Notes: generated by a model from the letters alone, not told the origin. A stretch of 64,000 nucleotides of DNA from Rhodovulum sp. ES.010 (GCF_900142935.1 NZ_FSRS01000001.1:1994001-2058000), one strand, 5' to 3'; counted from the stretch's first letter, positions 20,574 to 30,074 are shown. Program-made: numbers and translations.

Positions 20574-21212
20574 TCATGCGTCGGGTCCGCCCTTGTCCTC
20601 GGGCATGATCGGCGGCGAGGCGGGTTGGCGCCGGGCACGCCTCTTGGAGGTCTTGGCACCCTCCGTCTCACGCGGCGCCGCGGGAGCGGCGGATGTCCCG
20701 GCGGCTGGCGATTTCGATGTGGCGGCTGGCCCGGCGCTCGGCTTGGCGGCCCGCGGTTTCGGCGCGGCCGTCTTGGCGCGGCCCGTCGCGGTGCTGCGCT
20801 TTGCGGTGGCGCCCTTGGCCCCGGACGACGCATTGCGGCGGGTGGCGGTCTTCGGCCTGGAGGCAGGTTCCGCCTTGGCCGCGGGCGCGGGCTTCGCTGC
20901 GGGCGCGGCAACGTGGCCATCGTCTTGCTTGGGCACGGCACGGGCGACGACGGGGGCGGGTTTCGCCGGCGTCGTTTTCGCCGCGGTCACGCCCCCCTCG
21001 AGGTTGATGTCGTCCGGCGCGTCGCCTGCGCCCAGGGCGGCATCCGCCGTCAGCGGGTCGACGCTGCCGGTGCGGATCATCACCACCCAGGGATTGGCGC
21101 GCATCATCGTCTCGAAGCAAAGCTGCGCCATCCGCATCTGCTGTTCCATCATGTAGGACACCATCCAGAAAGGCGAGGCGGGGGAATAGAGCGGCGGCGG
21201 GGTGGAAGTCAT
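20574..21212 (-). CDS. unknown protein with conserved-looking N-terminus and Ala/Lys/Pro-rich H1-like tail, between ureB and ureC
   Basis: This 212-residue protein is not one I recognise. The N-terminal 50 residues look folded and amphipathic (SPFWMVSYMMEQQMRMAQLC, then FETMMRANPWVVMIRTGS). From about residue 75 it becomes a low-complexity tail rich in Ala, Lys, Pro, Arg and Ser with repeats such as AAPAAKPAPAAKAE and RAKTAAPKPRAAKP, resembling H1-like or phasin-associated basic tails. No signal peptide or membrane helix is seen. It lies in the urease operon, 28 nt after ureB and 186 nt before ureC. The basic tail could bind nucleic acid or an acidic surface; this is inference. Confidence 0.75.
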   Translation of the reverse strand: MTSTPPPLYSPASPFWMVSYMMEQQMRMAQLCFETMMRANPWVVMIRTGSVDPLTADAALGAGDAPDDINLEGGVTAAKTTPAKPAPVVARAVPKQDDGHVAAPAAKPAPAAKAEPASRPKTATRRNASSGAKGATAKRSTATGRAKTAAPKPRAAKPSAGPAATSKSPAAGTSAAPAAPRETEGAKTSKRRARRQPASPPIMPEDKGGPDA

Positions 21213-21240
21213 CGCGTGGTCTCCTCTCGGCGCGGACGCA

Positions 21241-21546
21241 TCAGAGATCGCCCATCACCTGTTGGTTGAAGCCGAAGACGCGGCGGGCCCCCGCCATGGG
21301 GATCAGTCGCACCTCGCGGCGTTGACCGGGCTCGAAACGGACCGCGGTGCCCGCAGCGATGTCGAGACGTCGCCCACGGGCCTCGGCGCGGTCGAACTCG
21401 AGCGCCGGGTTCGTTTCGGCGAAATGATAGTGGCTGCCGACCTGCACCGGCCGGTCGCCGGTATTCGCCACCATCAAGGTGATCGCCTCGCGCCCCTCGT
21501 TCAAGGTCAACGCGCCGGCGGCGGGGAAAAGCTCTCCGGGGATCAT
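21241..21546 (-). CDS. ureB: urease beta subunit
   Basis: This 101-residue structural subunit begins [20 protein letters not shown] and has the family core [22 protein letters not shown] and [12 protein letters not shown]. It packs with UreA and UreC in the trimeric urease holoenzyme. It is a separate gene, not fused to UreA as in Helicobacter. It lies 9 nt after the HupE/UreJ gene. Confidence 0.97.
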   Translation of the reverse strand: MIPGELFPAAGALTLNEGREAITLMVANTGDRPVQVGSHYHFAETNPALEFDRAEARGRRLDIAAGTAVRFEPGQRREVRLIPMAGARRVFGFNQQVMGDL

Positions 21547-21555
21547 CGCGCGCCC

Positions 21556-22131
21556 TCACCCGGCCAGCAGCAGGGCCGAACCGGCGGCGGCGACCACGCC
21601 GCCCGCGGCACGCCCGGTCGCGGCACCGCCGAAGCGGGCCAGGGCCCAGCCGGCCAGGACGCCGGCCCCATGCAACAGCGCGGTCGCCAGCACGAAGCCG
21701 CCAAGATAGGCCATCGCCGACGCCCCGCCCATTTCGGCCGCGTGCGCGTGGCCATGGAACAATGCGAGCATCCCGACGACGGCCGCGCCCATGCCGACGG
21801 GCAGACAGACGGCAAGGGCGACCAGCACGCCCAGCACGAGGACAGAGGCCACGATCATCGGTTCGACCGCAGGCAGCGGCAGCCCGACCAGAGCGAGGGC
21901 GAAACCGGCCGCCATCGCGCCGACGAAGGCCGCCGGCAACGCCCAGAGGGCACGCCCGCCAAGTGTCACGGCCCAGAGCCCCACGGCCAACATGGCCAGC
22001 ACGTGATCCGCCCCGAAGACCGGGTGACTGAAACCCGCGGCGAACGACCCGTGCGCAACGGGATCGAGATGGGCGAATGCCGGGCCGGCGGCCGTGAGAG
22101 ATGCCGGAAGCACGAAGGCAAGACGTTTCAT
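21556..22131 (-). CDS. HupE/UreJ family membrane protein, probable nickel permease
   Basis: This 191-residue protein has a signal-like N-terminus (KRLAFVLPASLTAAGPAFA), then HLDP and HPVFGADHVLAMLAVGLWAV, the HPxxGxDH motif of the HupE/UreJ nickel/cobalt transporter family, followed by about six membrane helices and a second motif region ALFHGHAHAAEM. It should import nickel for UreDEFG to load into urease. It sits between the small membrane gene and ureB. The start at 22131 follows a GGAG-like site (AAAAGGAGTTTCCACG). Confidence 0.93.
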   Translation of the reverse strand: MKRLAFVLPASLTAAGPAFAHLDPVAHGSFAAGFSHPVFGADHVLAMLAVGLWAVTLGGRALWALPAAFVGAMAAGFALALVGLPLPAVEPMIVASVLVLGVLVALAVCLPVGMGAAVVGMLALFHGHAHAAEMGGASAMAYLGGFVLATALLHGAGVLAGWALARFGGAATGRAAGGVVAAAGSALLLAG

Positions 22132-22180
22132 CGTGGAAACTCCTTTTTGAATCGAGACACTGGCCGACTGTGGCCGGCCA

Positions 22181-22468
22181 TCACCGCTGCTCCTTTTCGA
22201 GTTGCCGCCGGGCCTGGAGGGCCGATGCGGGCGCCACGAGCAGCATGATCTTCCAGGCGTTGAACCCGCGCGAGAAGGCCGAGTCCGCCGCTTCGACCCC
22301 CAGGCCATCGAACACCTGGGCCCCGACCCAGACCGCCCCTGCCCCGAGAAGAAGCGCCACCAGTGACGCGACCAAGACCGCGACGCGTCCCGGCAGGCGC
22401 GGCACCAGCACCTGCGGCACGACCCAGCCGATGAGAATTGACAGTAAGATGAAGACGACGAGGACCAT
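22181..22468 (-). CDS. small two-helix membrane protein in the urease operon
   Basis: This 95-residue protein has two predicted membrane helices (VLVVFILLSILIGWVV and VAVLVASLVALLLGAGAVWV) and a basic C-terminal tail (ALQARRQLEKEQR). I do not recognise the family. The ATG at 22468 is 4 nt past the ureA stop; an in-frame start at 22501 would overlap ureA. Position between ureA and the HupE/UreJ gene suggests co-expression with urease, but no function can be assigned. Confidence 0.7.
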   Translation of the reverse strand: MVLVVFILLSILIGWVVPQVLVPRLPGRVAVLVASLVALLLGAGAVWVGAQVFDGLGVEAADSAFSRGFNAWKIMLLVAPASALQARRQLEKEQR

Positions 22469-22472
22469 GCGC

Positions 22473-22775
<303 letters not shown>

Positions 22776-22776
22776 C

Positions 22777-23592
22777 CTATGTCATCCATGATCTGGGAAG
22801 GGCAGCCTCGGTAAGGCGGTGCAGCGCCGGGACCAGAACCCGGCGGAGGGCAAAGCTGTCGGCGGCGAGCACGCGCAGCACCAGAACATCTTCGCGTACG
22901 AGACTCGCGCCGCCCGTGGGCGGCATAAGCGCCCGCAGCGCAGCAAGATGCGATTCCGCCTCCGGCGCGACGAACACGAGGCTTGCCATCGCGCCCGCTG
23001 CGCCGGCCACCGCGGGCCGGGCGAGATGGGCAACCGCATCGCCCTCCAGCCGCATCGCGTCCAGATAGAGCGGCACACCGTCGCGGCGGATCTCGATCCG
23101 GTCGCGGAAGACGACATCGCGCAGCGCCTCGCCCATCGCCGCCCGCCCGAAGACCAGCGGTTCGACCAGGAGCAGCCGACCGCCAGGGGCAAGATCGGCC
23201 GCAAGGACACGGTCGAAGTCGGACCGCTCGTACAGGATCGTCTCCTGCGGCAGCCAGTCGATCCGCGCGTCGGGTGCCACACGCAGCACGGTGCGCATGC
23301 GGCCCCGCTCGCCCGGCTGCGCACGGTAGGCCCGTTCCGCCGCCTGGGTGGTGACGCGCAGATGCGCCCCCGTCCCGGCGTCGATCTCGACAGAGAACCG
23401 GTCGCCCCCGGTTATGCCCCCCGCGGTGTTGACCAGCACCGCGTCGAGCGCGCCGCCTCGGACCCGCGGGAACAGCGCCTTGAACGCCCCGCTCTGGCGC
23501 AGCCGAGCCAGCCCGGTGACCGGCCCGGCGCGCTTGACGGCCACTGCCACATGCCCCACCGCCCGCGGCTGGACCGCCGGTGTCAGCGCCAT
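22777..23592 (-). CDS. ureD: urease accessory protein UreD
   Basis: This 271-residue beta-helical scaffold of the UreDFG nickel-insertion complex has the family segments [30 protein letters not shown] and [15 protein letters not shown]. The ATG at 23592 (MALTPAVQ) gives family length; frames extending further upstream lack homology. It is the first gene of the minus-strand urease operon. About 186 bp without a gene separate it from the nitrilase-family gene, so the operon promoter should lie there, though I saw no clear consensus. Confidence 0.95.
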   Translation of the reverse strand: MALTPAVQPRAVGHVAVAVKRAGPVTGLARLRQSGAFKALFPRVRGGALDAVLVNTAGGITGGDRFSVEIDAGTGAHLRVTTQAAERAYRAQPGERGRMRTVLRVAPDARIDWLPQETILYERSDFDRVLAADLAPGGRLLLVEPLVFGRAAMGEALRDVVFRDRIEIRRDGVPLYLDAMRLEGDAVAHLARPAVAGAAGAMASLVFVAPEAESHLAALRALMPPTGGASLVREDVLVLRVLAADSFALRRVLVPALHRLTEAALPRSWMT

Positions 23593-23778
23593 GCCATGTC
23601 TCGCCTCGCAAGTGATCGCCAGCCCCCCGGCCTCGTGTCGGTCGCATTCTTCTCCCGCAGCGGCGCCCCGCCTGCACAGGATTCGAGCGCTGCGAAAACG
23701 CAGGGCAGGCCGCGACGCCCGCTTTCCGGGCATCCAGGAGGCTGATTGATGAAGACTCATGCAAGTCATGCAGCGGCC

Positions 23779-24654
23779 TCACGGATCCTCGCGCACCACG
23801 TCAGGTACCCCCAGCCGGTCGATCAGCCGGTTCGTCTCGCGCTGCACCAGCGCGAGGTTGCTGTCGCGCACCGTGGGCAGCATCGCCCGCGCCCGGCGGC
23901 TGTCGCCATAGTCGAGCCGGGCGGTCACGATCTCTTCGTCGCCGCCGGCCTGGGCCAGCACCTGGCCGCGCGCGTCGAGGATGCGCGAGCCGCCCCAGAA
24001 ATTTAGGTCGCCCTCACGCCCGACCCGGTTCACCATGATCACCGGCGCCCCGTACATCATCGCGTAGAACTGGATCGTGGTCGCCCAGGACAGCGGGTTG
24101 TCGAATCCGTCCCCCACCGCCTCGCGCCCCGAGGAGATCGGCGCGCAGAGGAAGGTCGCCCCATGCAGGAAGGACAGATGCGCAAGTGCGGGATTGTAGA
24201 GATCGGCGCAGATCAATAGCCCCATCACCCAGTCGTCGTCCAGGCGGTGCGTGTCGACGAACCGGCCATGGGCATAGTATTTCGTCTCGATCAGCCGGCC
24301 GTAGGAGGGCAGGTTGATCTTGCGATGCAGGTAGCGCAGCCGCCCTGCCTTCAGCACCGCCGCGGTATTGTAGAACTGCGCTCCCGGTCCCTCCTCGACG
24401 AAGCCCACCACGATCTCCATCTTGCCGGCCTCGCGGCTGAGCGCGCGCAGCCGCGCGTCGTCACGGCGCATCACCACGTCGAGCAGGTCCTCCGCACCGT
24501 AATGACCGACCAGAGAGAGCTCGGGAAAGACCAGCACATCGACGCCGCGGCCTCGGGCCTCGGCGATCGCTGCGCGGTGGCGATCGAGATTGGCGGCAAT
24601 GTCGCCCGTCGCCGAGGCGAACTGGGCCGCGCCAAGGGTCAGGAAGCGGGCCAT
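23779..24654 (-). CDS. carbon-nitrogen hydrolase (nitrilase superfamily) amidase
   Basis: This 291-residue hydrolase has the catalytic triad of the nitrilase superfamily: Glu45 (VFPELSLVG), Lys112 (HRKINLPSYG) and Cys149 (LLICADLYNP). Members hydrolyse amides, nitriles or carbamoyl groups; many release ammonia or carbamate. The C-terminus ends with a conserved-looking RETNRLIDRLGVPDVV. It is the same strand as the urease operon and 186 bp upstream of ureD. A link to nitrogen scavenging is plausible but its substrate is not visible. Confidence 0.88.
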   Translation of the reverse strand: MARFLTLGAAQFASATGDIAANLDRHRAAIAEARGRGVDVLVFPELSLVGHYGAEDLLDVVMRRDDARLRALSREAGKMEIVVGFVEEGPGAQFYNTAAVLKAGRLRYLHRKINLPSYGRLIETKYYAHGRFVDTHRLDDDWVMGLLICADLYNPALAHLSFLHGATFLCAPISSGREAVGDGFDNPLSWATTIQFYAMMYGAPVIMVNRVGREGDLNFWGGSRILDARGQVLAQAGGDEEIVTARLDYGDSRRARAMLPTVRDSNLALVQRETNRLIDRLGVPDVVREDP

Positions 24655-25151
24655 CAATCTCGTCCGTCGAAAAGCGCCGGGCCGTTGGATGTGCGGCCGC
24701 GGGTCAAGCGTGGCGGTTCGGCGACGACAGACATGATATCCAAGCGCTTCACGAGGGCCGACTCCGGTCGAGCGGAGCTTTGAACAGACCTTGCCCGCGC
24801 GAGCGCACCCCGTCAAAGCCGTTCTCCGGATCGTTGCCGGCCGAACTTCCGTCAATCGCCCGATGATCGAGTTCCAGGGGGGATCCGCCACCCGCGGCCG
24901 CACGGCATCTGGCAGCGAACGCGGCTCCTTGGCAGGCCGCGCGCGCGGATCACCGGCCGCCCCGCGCCCCCCGGATTGAGGCGAAGCGCCATTCTTCGCC
25001 GCCCCTTCCTGCCTCTTTCGCGACGCATTCTCCCGGCACGGCAGATCGAGACGCCCGGCCCAATGACGCCGCGTTTTCGGAATTATGCCCTTCTTCTTGG
25101 CTCCAAATACTCCCGGGGGGGGCGGCTTGGCATCAGCCAAGCCGAAACCGA
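24655..25151. other. 497-bp intergenic region with repeat and hairpin, no gene
   Basis: Nothing here resembles a gene. Next to the RND permease stop is a perfect hairpin (25123-25144). Beside it, 25089-25120 reads, on the minus strand, as a C-tract followed by GGGAGTATTTGGAGCCAAG and AAGAAGG, a repeat related to that upstream of the P1 peptidase gene at 46754-46790. The left part (24655-24850) should carry the promoter of the amidase gene. Confidence 0.6.
25123..25144 (-). terminator. hairpin after the second RND operon
   Basis: CGGCTTGGC (25123-25131) and GCCAAGCCG (25136-25144) form a perfect 9-bp stem with a 4-nt loop, 7 nt after the RND permease stop on the minus strand. It is followed by a C-tract instead of T residues, so it may need Rho or act as a 3-prime end stabiliser. 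Confidence 0.5.
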
Positions 25152-28100
25152 TCAGGTCCTGAGGATGCGGTAGATCGCCGGGATCACCAACACCGTCAGC
25201 GCGGTCGACGACGCGAGACCGAACAACAGGGAGATCGCCAGCCCCTGGAAGATCGGGTCCGCCAGGATCACCGCGGCCCCGATCATCGCGGCCAGCGCGG
25301 TAAGCAGGATCGGCTTGAACCGCGTGGCGCCGGCCTCGACCAGCGTCTCCACCGTCACCTGCCCGCCCGGATCGGCATGGCGTATGAAGTCGACCAAGAG
25401 GATCGAGTTGCGCACGATGATGCCGGCCAGCGCGATGAAACCGATCATCGAGGTCGCGGTGAAGGGCGCATCGAACAGCCAGTGGCCCAGCATGATGCCG
25501 AGGAAGGTCAGGGGCACCGGCGTCAACACCACGAGCGGCAGCTTGAACGAGCCGAACTGCGCCACCACGAGGATATAGATTCCCACCAGCGCCACGCCGA
25601 AGGCCGCGCCCATGTCACGGAAGGTCACGTAGGTCACCTCCCACTCGCCATCCCACAACAGCACGGGATCCGCCTCGGACAGCGGCTGGCCGTGCAGCTT
25701 GATCTCGGGCTTGGGCAACTCGCCCCAGTCCATCGCGTCGATGCGCTCCTGCACGGCCAGCATGCCGTAGAGCGGCGCCTCGAATTCGCCCGCCAGTTCG
25801 GCGGTCACCATCTCGGCATAGCGACCGTTGTGCCGGAAGATCGGGTAGGACGCCCGCTCCTCGGCCAACTCCACCACGTCGCCAAGCTCCACCACGCCGC
25901 GCCCGCCGGGCAGGGCGTTGGCGGGGACCGGGGTCGAGAGCACGCGCTCGTCCATTACCCGGTCGGACTTGTCGCGCCCGACCACGATCGGGATCGGCCT
26001 GCGCCCCTCGCCACGATGCGAATAGCCGACCGTCGTGGTGCCGTTGAGCAGCCGCAGAGTCTCCAGCGCGTCTGCCTCCTGCACGTCGAAGTAGGCAAGG
26101 TCCGCGGGGTCGAGGACAGCGCGGATGCGGCGCGGCTGGGTGCCGAAGCTGTCATCAACGTCGACGATGAACCCCGTCTCCTCGAAGGCCTGCCGCACCT
26201 TCCGCGCCACAGCCCGGCGCGTCTCGCCGTCGGGGCCATAGACTTCGGCGAGCAGCGTCGCGATCACCGGCGGGCCAGGCGGAGGTTCGACCACCTTCAG
26301 CACCGTGCCTTCGGGCAGGTCGAGGGCGTGCAACCGCTCGCGCAGGTCCAGCGCGATCGCATGGCTGGTGCGGTTCCGGTGATCCTTGCCGGTCAGGTTC
26401 AGCTGCACGTCGCCCAGATGCGGGCTTTCCCGCAGGAAGTAGTGCCGCACCAGCCCGTTGAAGTTGAACGGTTGCGCCGTGCCGGCATAGGTCTGGACCG
26501 AAACCGTCTCGGGCATGTCCAGCGCCATGCGGGCCACCTGCTGCGCCACCGCGTCGGTGGCCTCGACCGACGCGCCCTCGGGCAGGTCGATCACCACCGA
26601 AAGCTCGGGCTTGTTGTCGAAGGGCAAGAGCTTGACGGTGACGTGTTTGGTGTAGAAGGCCCCCATCGAGCCGAAGGACACCACGGCCACCGCCAGGAGA
26701 AAGGCGAGGCTGGTCCATTTGCGCGACAGGATGGGCCGCACCACGGCGGCGTAGATCCGGCCGAGTCGGCCGCCCGGATGGCCGTGGCCGCCCTCGCCGT
26801 GCAGCGGCGCGCGCCCGGCGACCTTCAGCATCAGCCAGGGCGTGATCATCACCGCCACGAAGAAGGAAAAGATCATCGCCGCCGACGCGTTCGCCGGGAT
26901 CGGGCTCATGTAGGGGCCCATCAGGCCGCTCACGAACAGCATCGGCAAGAGCGCCACGACGACGGTGAGGGTGGCGACGATGGTGGGGTTGCCGACCTCG
27001 GCCACCGCCTCGATCGCGGCCTCGCGGCGGCTTTGCCCCGGTTTCATCATGCCCCAGTGCCGCGCGATGTTCTCGATCACCACGATGGCATCGTCGACGA
27101 GAATCCCGATGGAGAAGATCAACGCGAACAGCGAAACCCGGTTCAGCGTGTAGCCCATGAAATAAGCGGCGAAGAGCGTCAGAAGGATCGTGACAGGGAT
27201 CACGATGGCCACCACCATCGCCTCGCGCCAGCCGATCGCGACGAGTACCAGAGCGACGATGGACACGGTGGCGAGCCCAAGATGGAACAGCAGTTCGTTT
27301 GCCTTCTCGGAGGCGCTCTCGCCATAGTCGCGCGTGATCTCGACCTCGACGGAGTCGGGGATCAAGCCCCCCTCCATCCCGTGCAGACGGTGCAGCACTT
27401 CCTCGGCCACCACCACAGCGTTCGCGCCGGCCCGCTTGGCCAGCGCCAGCGTGACCGCGGGTCGGCGCGTGATCTCGCCATCGGCGGCCATGCGCACCGT
27501 CGCGACGTGATGCTCGTCGAGATCCGTCACGACGCCGATCTCCGCCACGTCGCGGACATAGACGGTGCGCCCGTCGCGCGCGGTCAGTTCCAGGTTGCCG
27601 ATCTCGGCGGGCGTGGACAGCGTTTTGCCGAGCACCAGCCCCACCTGCTGGCCGTCGTCGCGCACCAGGCCCGCCGGCGCCGCGGAATTGGCGCTCTGCA
27701 CCTTGCCGGCCAGTTGCTGCAGCGTGATTCCGTATAGGGCCAGCTTCTCGGGGTCGGGGGCGACGCGCAGCGCCTCCTCGGTCGCGCCGACGAGGTAGGT
27801 CAGCCCGACATCCTCGATCTTGACCAGTTCGGTTTCCACCTCGCGGGCGATACGGGTCAGATCGGCGGCTGTGACCGTGTCCTGCCGAGGCACCGGCGCG
27901 AAGGTCAGCGAGACGATGGCGACGTCGTTGATGCCACGCCCCACCACCAGCGGCTCGGGGATGCCCACGGGGATGCGGTCCAGGTTGGCGAGGATCTTGT
28001 CACGCACGCGCAGGATGGCCGTGTCCTGGGACAGGCCCACCTCGAAGCGCGCGGTCACCATCGCCTGGTCGTCGCGCGTTTCCGAGTAGACGTGTTCGAC

Positions 28101-28376
28101 CTCGTCGATGCCCTTGACGATGGTCTCGAGCGGCTCGGTCACCAGCTTGACCGCATCGACCGCCCGGAGCCCATCGGCACGGACGTGAATGTCGACCAGC
28201 GGGACCGAGATCTGCGGCTCTTCCTCGCGCGGCAGGCTCATCAGTGCGATGAGCCCCACTGCAAGCGCCGCCAGCAGCAAAAGCGGCGTGAGCGGTGACG
28301 CGATGAAGGCGTGCGTCAGGTGGCCCGCAAGGCCGAGCCGCGTCTTGCGGGGGGGATCGGCGGGGTCATTCATCAC
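25152..28376 (-). CDS. RND family efflux permease (second system)
   Basis: This 1074-residue RND permease has TM1 after a basic leader (ASPLTPLLLLAALAVGLIAL), then LPREEEPQISVP, the opening of the metal/hydrophobe-type clade. The TM4 relay GILVDDAIVVIENIARH and the C-terminal half motif GIIVRNSILLVDFIRHA are present, with two large periplasmic domains. Its ATG at 28376 overlaps the adaptor gene end by 11 nt. It is clearly different from the 4882-7986 permease in the N-terminal motif and loop sequence. Probable role is export of toxic compounds; substrate unknown. Confidence 0.92.
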   Translation of the reverse strand: MMNDPADPPRKTRLGLAGHLTHAFIASPLTPLLLLAALAVGLIALMSLPREEEPQISVPLVDIHVRADGLRAVDAVKLVTEPLETIVKGIDEVEHVYSETRDDQAMVTARFEVGLSQDTAILRVRDKILANLDRIPVGIPEPLVVGRGINDVAIVSLTFAPVPRQDTVTAADLTRIAREVETELVKIEDVGLTYLVGATEEALRVAPDPEKLALYGITLQQLAGKVQSANSAAPAGLVRDDGQQVGLVLGKTLSTPAEIGNLELTARDGRTVYVRDVAEIGVVTDLDEHHVATVRMAADGEITRRPAVTLALAKRAGANAVVVAEEVLHRLHGMEGGLIPDSVEVEITRDYGESASEKANELLFHLGLATVSIVALVLVAIGWREAMVVAIVIPVTILLTLFAAYFMGYTLNRVSLFALIFSIGILVDDAIVVIENIARHWGMMKPGQSRREAAIEAVAEVGNPTIVATLTVVVALLPMLFVSGLMGPYMSPIPANASAAMIFSFFVAVMITPWLMLKVAGRAPLHGEGGHGHPGGRLGRIYAAVVRPILSRKWTSLAFLLAVAVVSFGSMGAFYTKHVTVKLLPFDNKPELSVVIDLPEGASVEATDAVAQQVARMALDMPETVSVQTYAGTAQPFNFNGLVRHYFLRESPHLGDVQLNLTGKDHRNRTSHAIALDLRERLHALDLPEGTVLKVVEPPPGPPVIATLLAEVYGPDGETRRAVARKVRQAFEETGFIVDVDDSFGTQPRRIRAVLDPADLAYFDVQEADALETLRLLNGTTTVGYSHRGEGRRPIPIVVGRDKSDRVMDERVLSTPVPANALPGGRGVVELGDVVELAEERASYPIFRHNGRYAEMVTAELAGEFEAPLYGMLAVQERIDAMDWGELPKPEIKLHGQPLSEADPVLLWDGEWEVTYVTFRDMGAAFGVALVGIYILVVAQFGSFKLPLVVLTPVPLTFLGIMLGHWLFDAPFTATSMIGFIALAGIIVRNSILLVDFIRHADPGGQVTVETLVEAGATRFKPILLTALAAMIGAAVILADPIFQGLAISLLFGLASSTALTVLVIPAIYRILRT

Positions 28377-29343
28377 CGGTCACCACGGTGTCACCGGCGG
28401 ACAGGCCCGAAAGGATCTCGCGCCACTCCGCACCGTCATGGCGCACGATGCCACCCGGCACGACGGCACGACGCACCGCACCGCCCTCCCCCGCGACCGC
28501 GACGAAGTCGAGTCCCCCTGCGCGCAGAACAGCGTCCGGCGGCACCAGGAGCGCCGCGCGCGTGCCCACGGGCAGCCGCACCGGCACGCGGCGGCCGACG
28601 AACCGGCCGTCCAGGCCGTCGACCTCGACATCGGCGACGACGCGCCCGCCCTCGATCTGGGGATAGACCTTGGCAAGCCGCCCGGTCTGGCCGTCCATGC
28701 CCGATCCCGCGCCAAGGGTGATCTCGTCGCCCTCGGTCAGCGTCGTGGCGTGGCGTTCCGGGATCGCGAGCCGCAGGAACACGCCGCCGCCGCCGATCTC
28801 GGCCACCGTTTCGCCCGGCGTGATGACCGAGCCGAGCGAAATCGGCACCGACAGCACCACGCCCGTATCCGGCGACAACACCGCACCTTCCGCCACCTGC
28901 TGCTCGACCACCCGCCGTTCGGCGCGCGTCGACTCGATCTGGCCCTCCAACTCGGCGACGCGAGTGCGAAGCTGGTCCAGGCGTTGCTGGGTGATCACGC
29001 CGCGCTCGCGCAGGGCCGCGCCGCGGTCGAGATCCGTTGTCGCGGTCTCCAGCTGGGTGTCCAGCGCCCTGAGTTGCGCATCGATGGCGCGCAGCCGGAA
29101 GCTGAGCTTGTCATCCTCGACCAGGGCGATTTCCTGCCCCGCCTCGACGCGGTCGCCCTCGGTGACCCTCAACTCCACCAGCGTGCCCCCGATCCGGGCG
29201 CGGGCTGGCACGCGGTCGCGGGTCTCTACCTGACCGTAGACCGCCTTCCACTCGGTGATCTCGACGCGTGACAGCGTGAGTTGCCCGGCCGCAACGGGCA
29301 ACGCGGCGAGCAGGGCCAGAACGGCAAGCAGACTCCTCGGCAT
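28366..29343 (-). CDS. RND efflux periplasmic adaptor (second system)
   Basis: This 325-residue membrane-fusion protein has a cleavable signal peptide (PRSLLAVLALLAALPVAAG), lipoyl half VPARARIGGTLVELRVTEGD, a coiled-coil hairpin (residues about 75-130, with QLRALDTQLETATTDLDRGA) and a second lipoyl half (GAVLSPDTGVVLSVPISLGS), then barrel domains. It is co-transcribed with, and overlaps, the RND permease. A 22-bp dyad about 50 bp upstream may bind a regulator. Confidence 0.92.
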   Translation of the reverse strand: MPRSLLAVLALLAALPVAAGQLTLSRVEITEWKAVYGQVETRDRVPARARIGGTLVELRVTEGDRVEAGQEIALVEDDKLSFRLRAIDAQLRALDTQLETATTDLDRGAALRERGVITQQRLDQLRTRVAELEGQIESTRAERRVVEQQVAEGAVLSPDTGVVLSVPISLGSVITPGETVAEIGGGGVFLRLAIPERHATTLTEGDEITLGAGSGMDGQTGRLAKVYPQIEGGRVVADVEVDGLDGRFVGRRVPVRLPVGTRAALLVPPDAVLRAGGLDFVAVAGEGGAVRRAVVPGGIVRHDGAEWREILSGLSAGDTVVTGDE

Positions 29344-29393
29344 CCTATCCGACCTCCGGGACGGCGGGTCCGGCAGCGACACCGGACACCATA

Positions 29394-29415
29394 CATGCAA
29401 TCTTTTGAATGCATG
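29394..29415. promoter_or_regulatory. inverted repeat upstream of the second RND operon
   Basis: CATGCA (29394-29399) and TGCATG (29410-29415) form a dyad with a 10-nt centre in the 266-bp divergent region between the RND adaptor gene and the gene at 29610. Its size and place suit a TetR- or MarR-type operator, but no regulator gene is adjacent. Confidence 0.3.
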
Positions 29416-29609
29416 AAGCATCTGGGCAGCCATTGCAAGACACAGCACGGCCGACGCTTAAAGGTTGCCGGAATGGCTTGTCCGCGCGTGCACCGCTCCC
29501 TATTGTCGAGAGACGCCCGCGTGCCGACTCCCGCGATGAGGCAGGCCACGGGTATTTGACGAGTTTTTCTGCCGAAACCCGTTTTCCGACAGGAGAGTAA
29601 TTCGGTTTG

Positions 29610-29993
29610 ATGGTTACGCCCGTGTCAGTTGCCTCCGAGAGCGAATCCAGCAGCGGTGCCGAAGAGACGCCGGACAGCCTGACCGAATTCGCCCTCGAAA
29701 CGCTCCTGTCGACGCAGGACGGCTGGCGCGGGTTCGCGCGCAAGGCGGTCGCGCGCTGGCCCGAGGAACCGCCGCTTGCCCTCGTTTTCGCGCTCGTGAA
29801 CGCCTCGGCCCAGATCGAGGCGATCTTCGCCGAGGGCAGCCCGGCGCGCGTCGCCGCCGAGCACGGGTTTCGCGTGGCGGGCCTGCTGGCCGCGGACCTC
29901 TACGCGATGCAGACGCTGGGCCTGCCGAACGTCCGGGCGGCAGACCTTATCGCCTATTGGCGGCGGCACGACGATTATTTCCTGAGGCTCTGA
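29610..29993 (+). CDS. conserved-looking hypothetical protein
   Basis: This 127-residue protein is predicted soluble and mostly helical (EFALETLLSTQDGWRGFARK, PLALVFALVNASAQIEAIFA, DLIAYWRRHDDYFLRL). I do not recognise it. AGGAG lies about 15 nt before the ATG. It is divergent from the RND adaptor gene and precedes deoC on the same strand, with either about 40 or 80 bp between them depending on the deoC start. Codon use is like its neighbours. No function assigned. Confidence 0.7.
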   Translation: MVTPVSVASESESSSGAEETPDSLTEFALETLLSTQDGWRGFARKAVARWPEEPPLALVFALVNASAQIEAIFAEGSPARVAAEHGFRVAGLLAADLYAMQTLGLPNVRAADLIAYWRRHDDYFLRL

Positions 29994-30074
29994 TCGGCAG
30001 CGCGCATTCTTGCCAAGCGCCCGCGCGGCATGCGACCAAGGATCGATCGCCACCCCCAAAGGTGCCCTGCCCCC

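Noticed and set aside
24791..25173. Short plus-strand open frames in the 497-bp gap
   Set aside because: No ribosome-binding site or homology; the second frame overlaps the hairpin and repeat.
25377..27737. 786-codon plus-strand frame opposite the second RND permease
   Set aside because: Shadow of an intact permease; no family resemblance.
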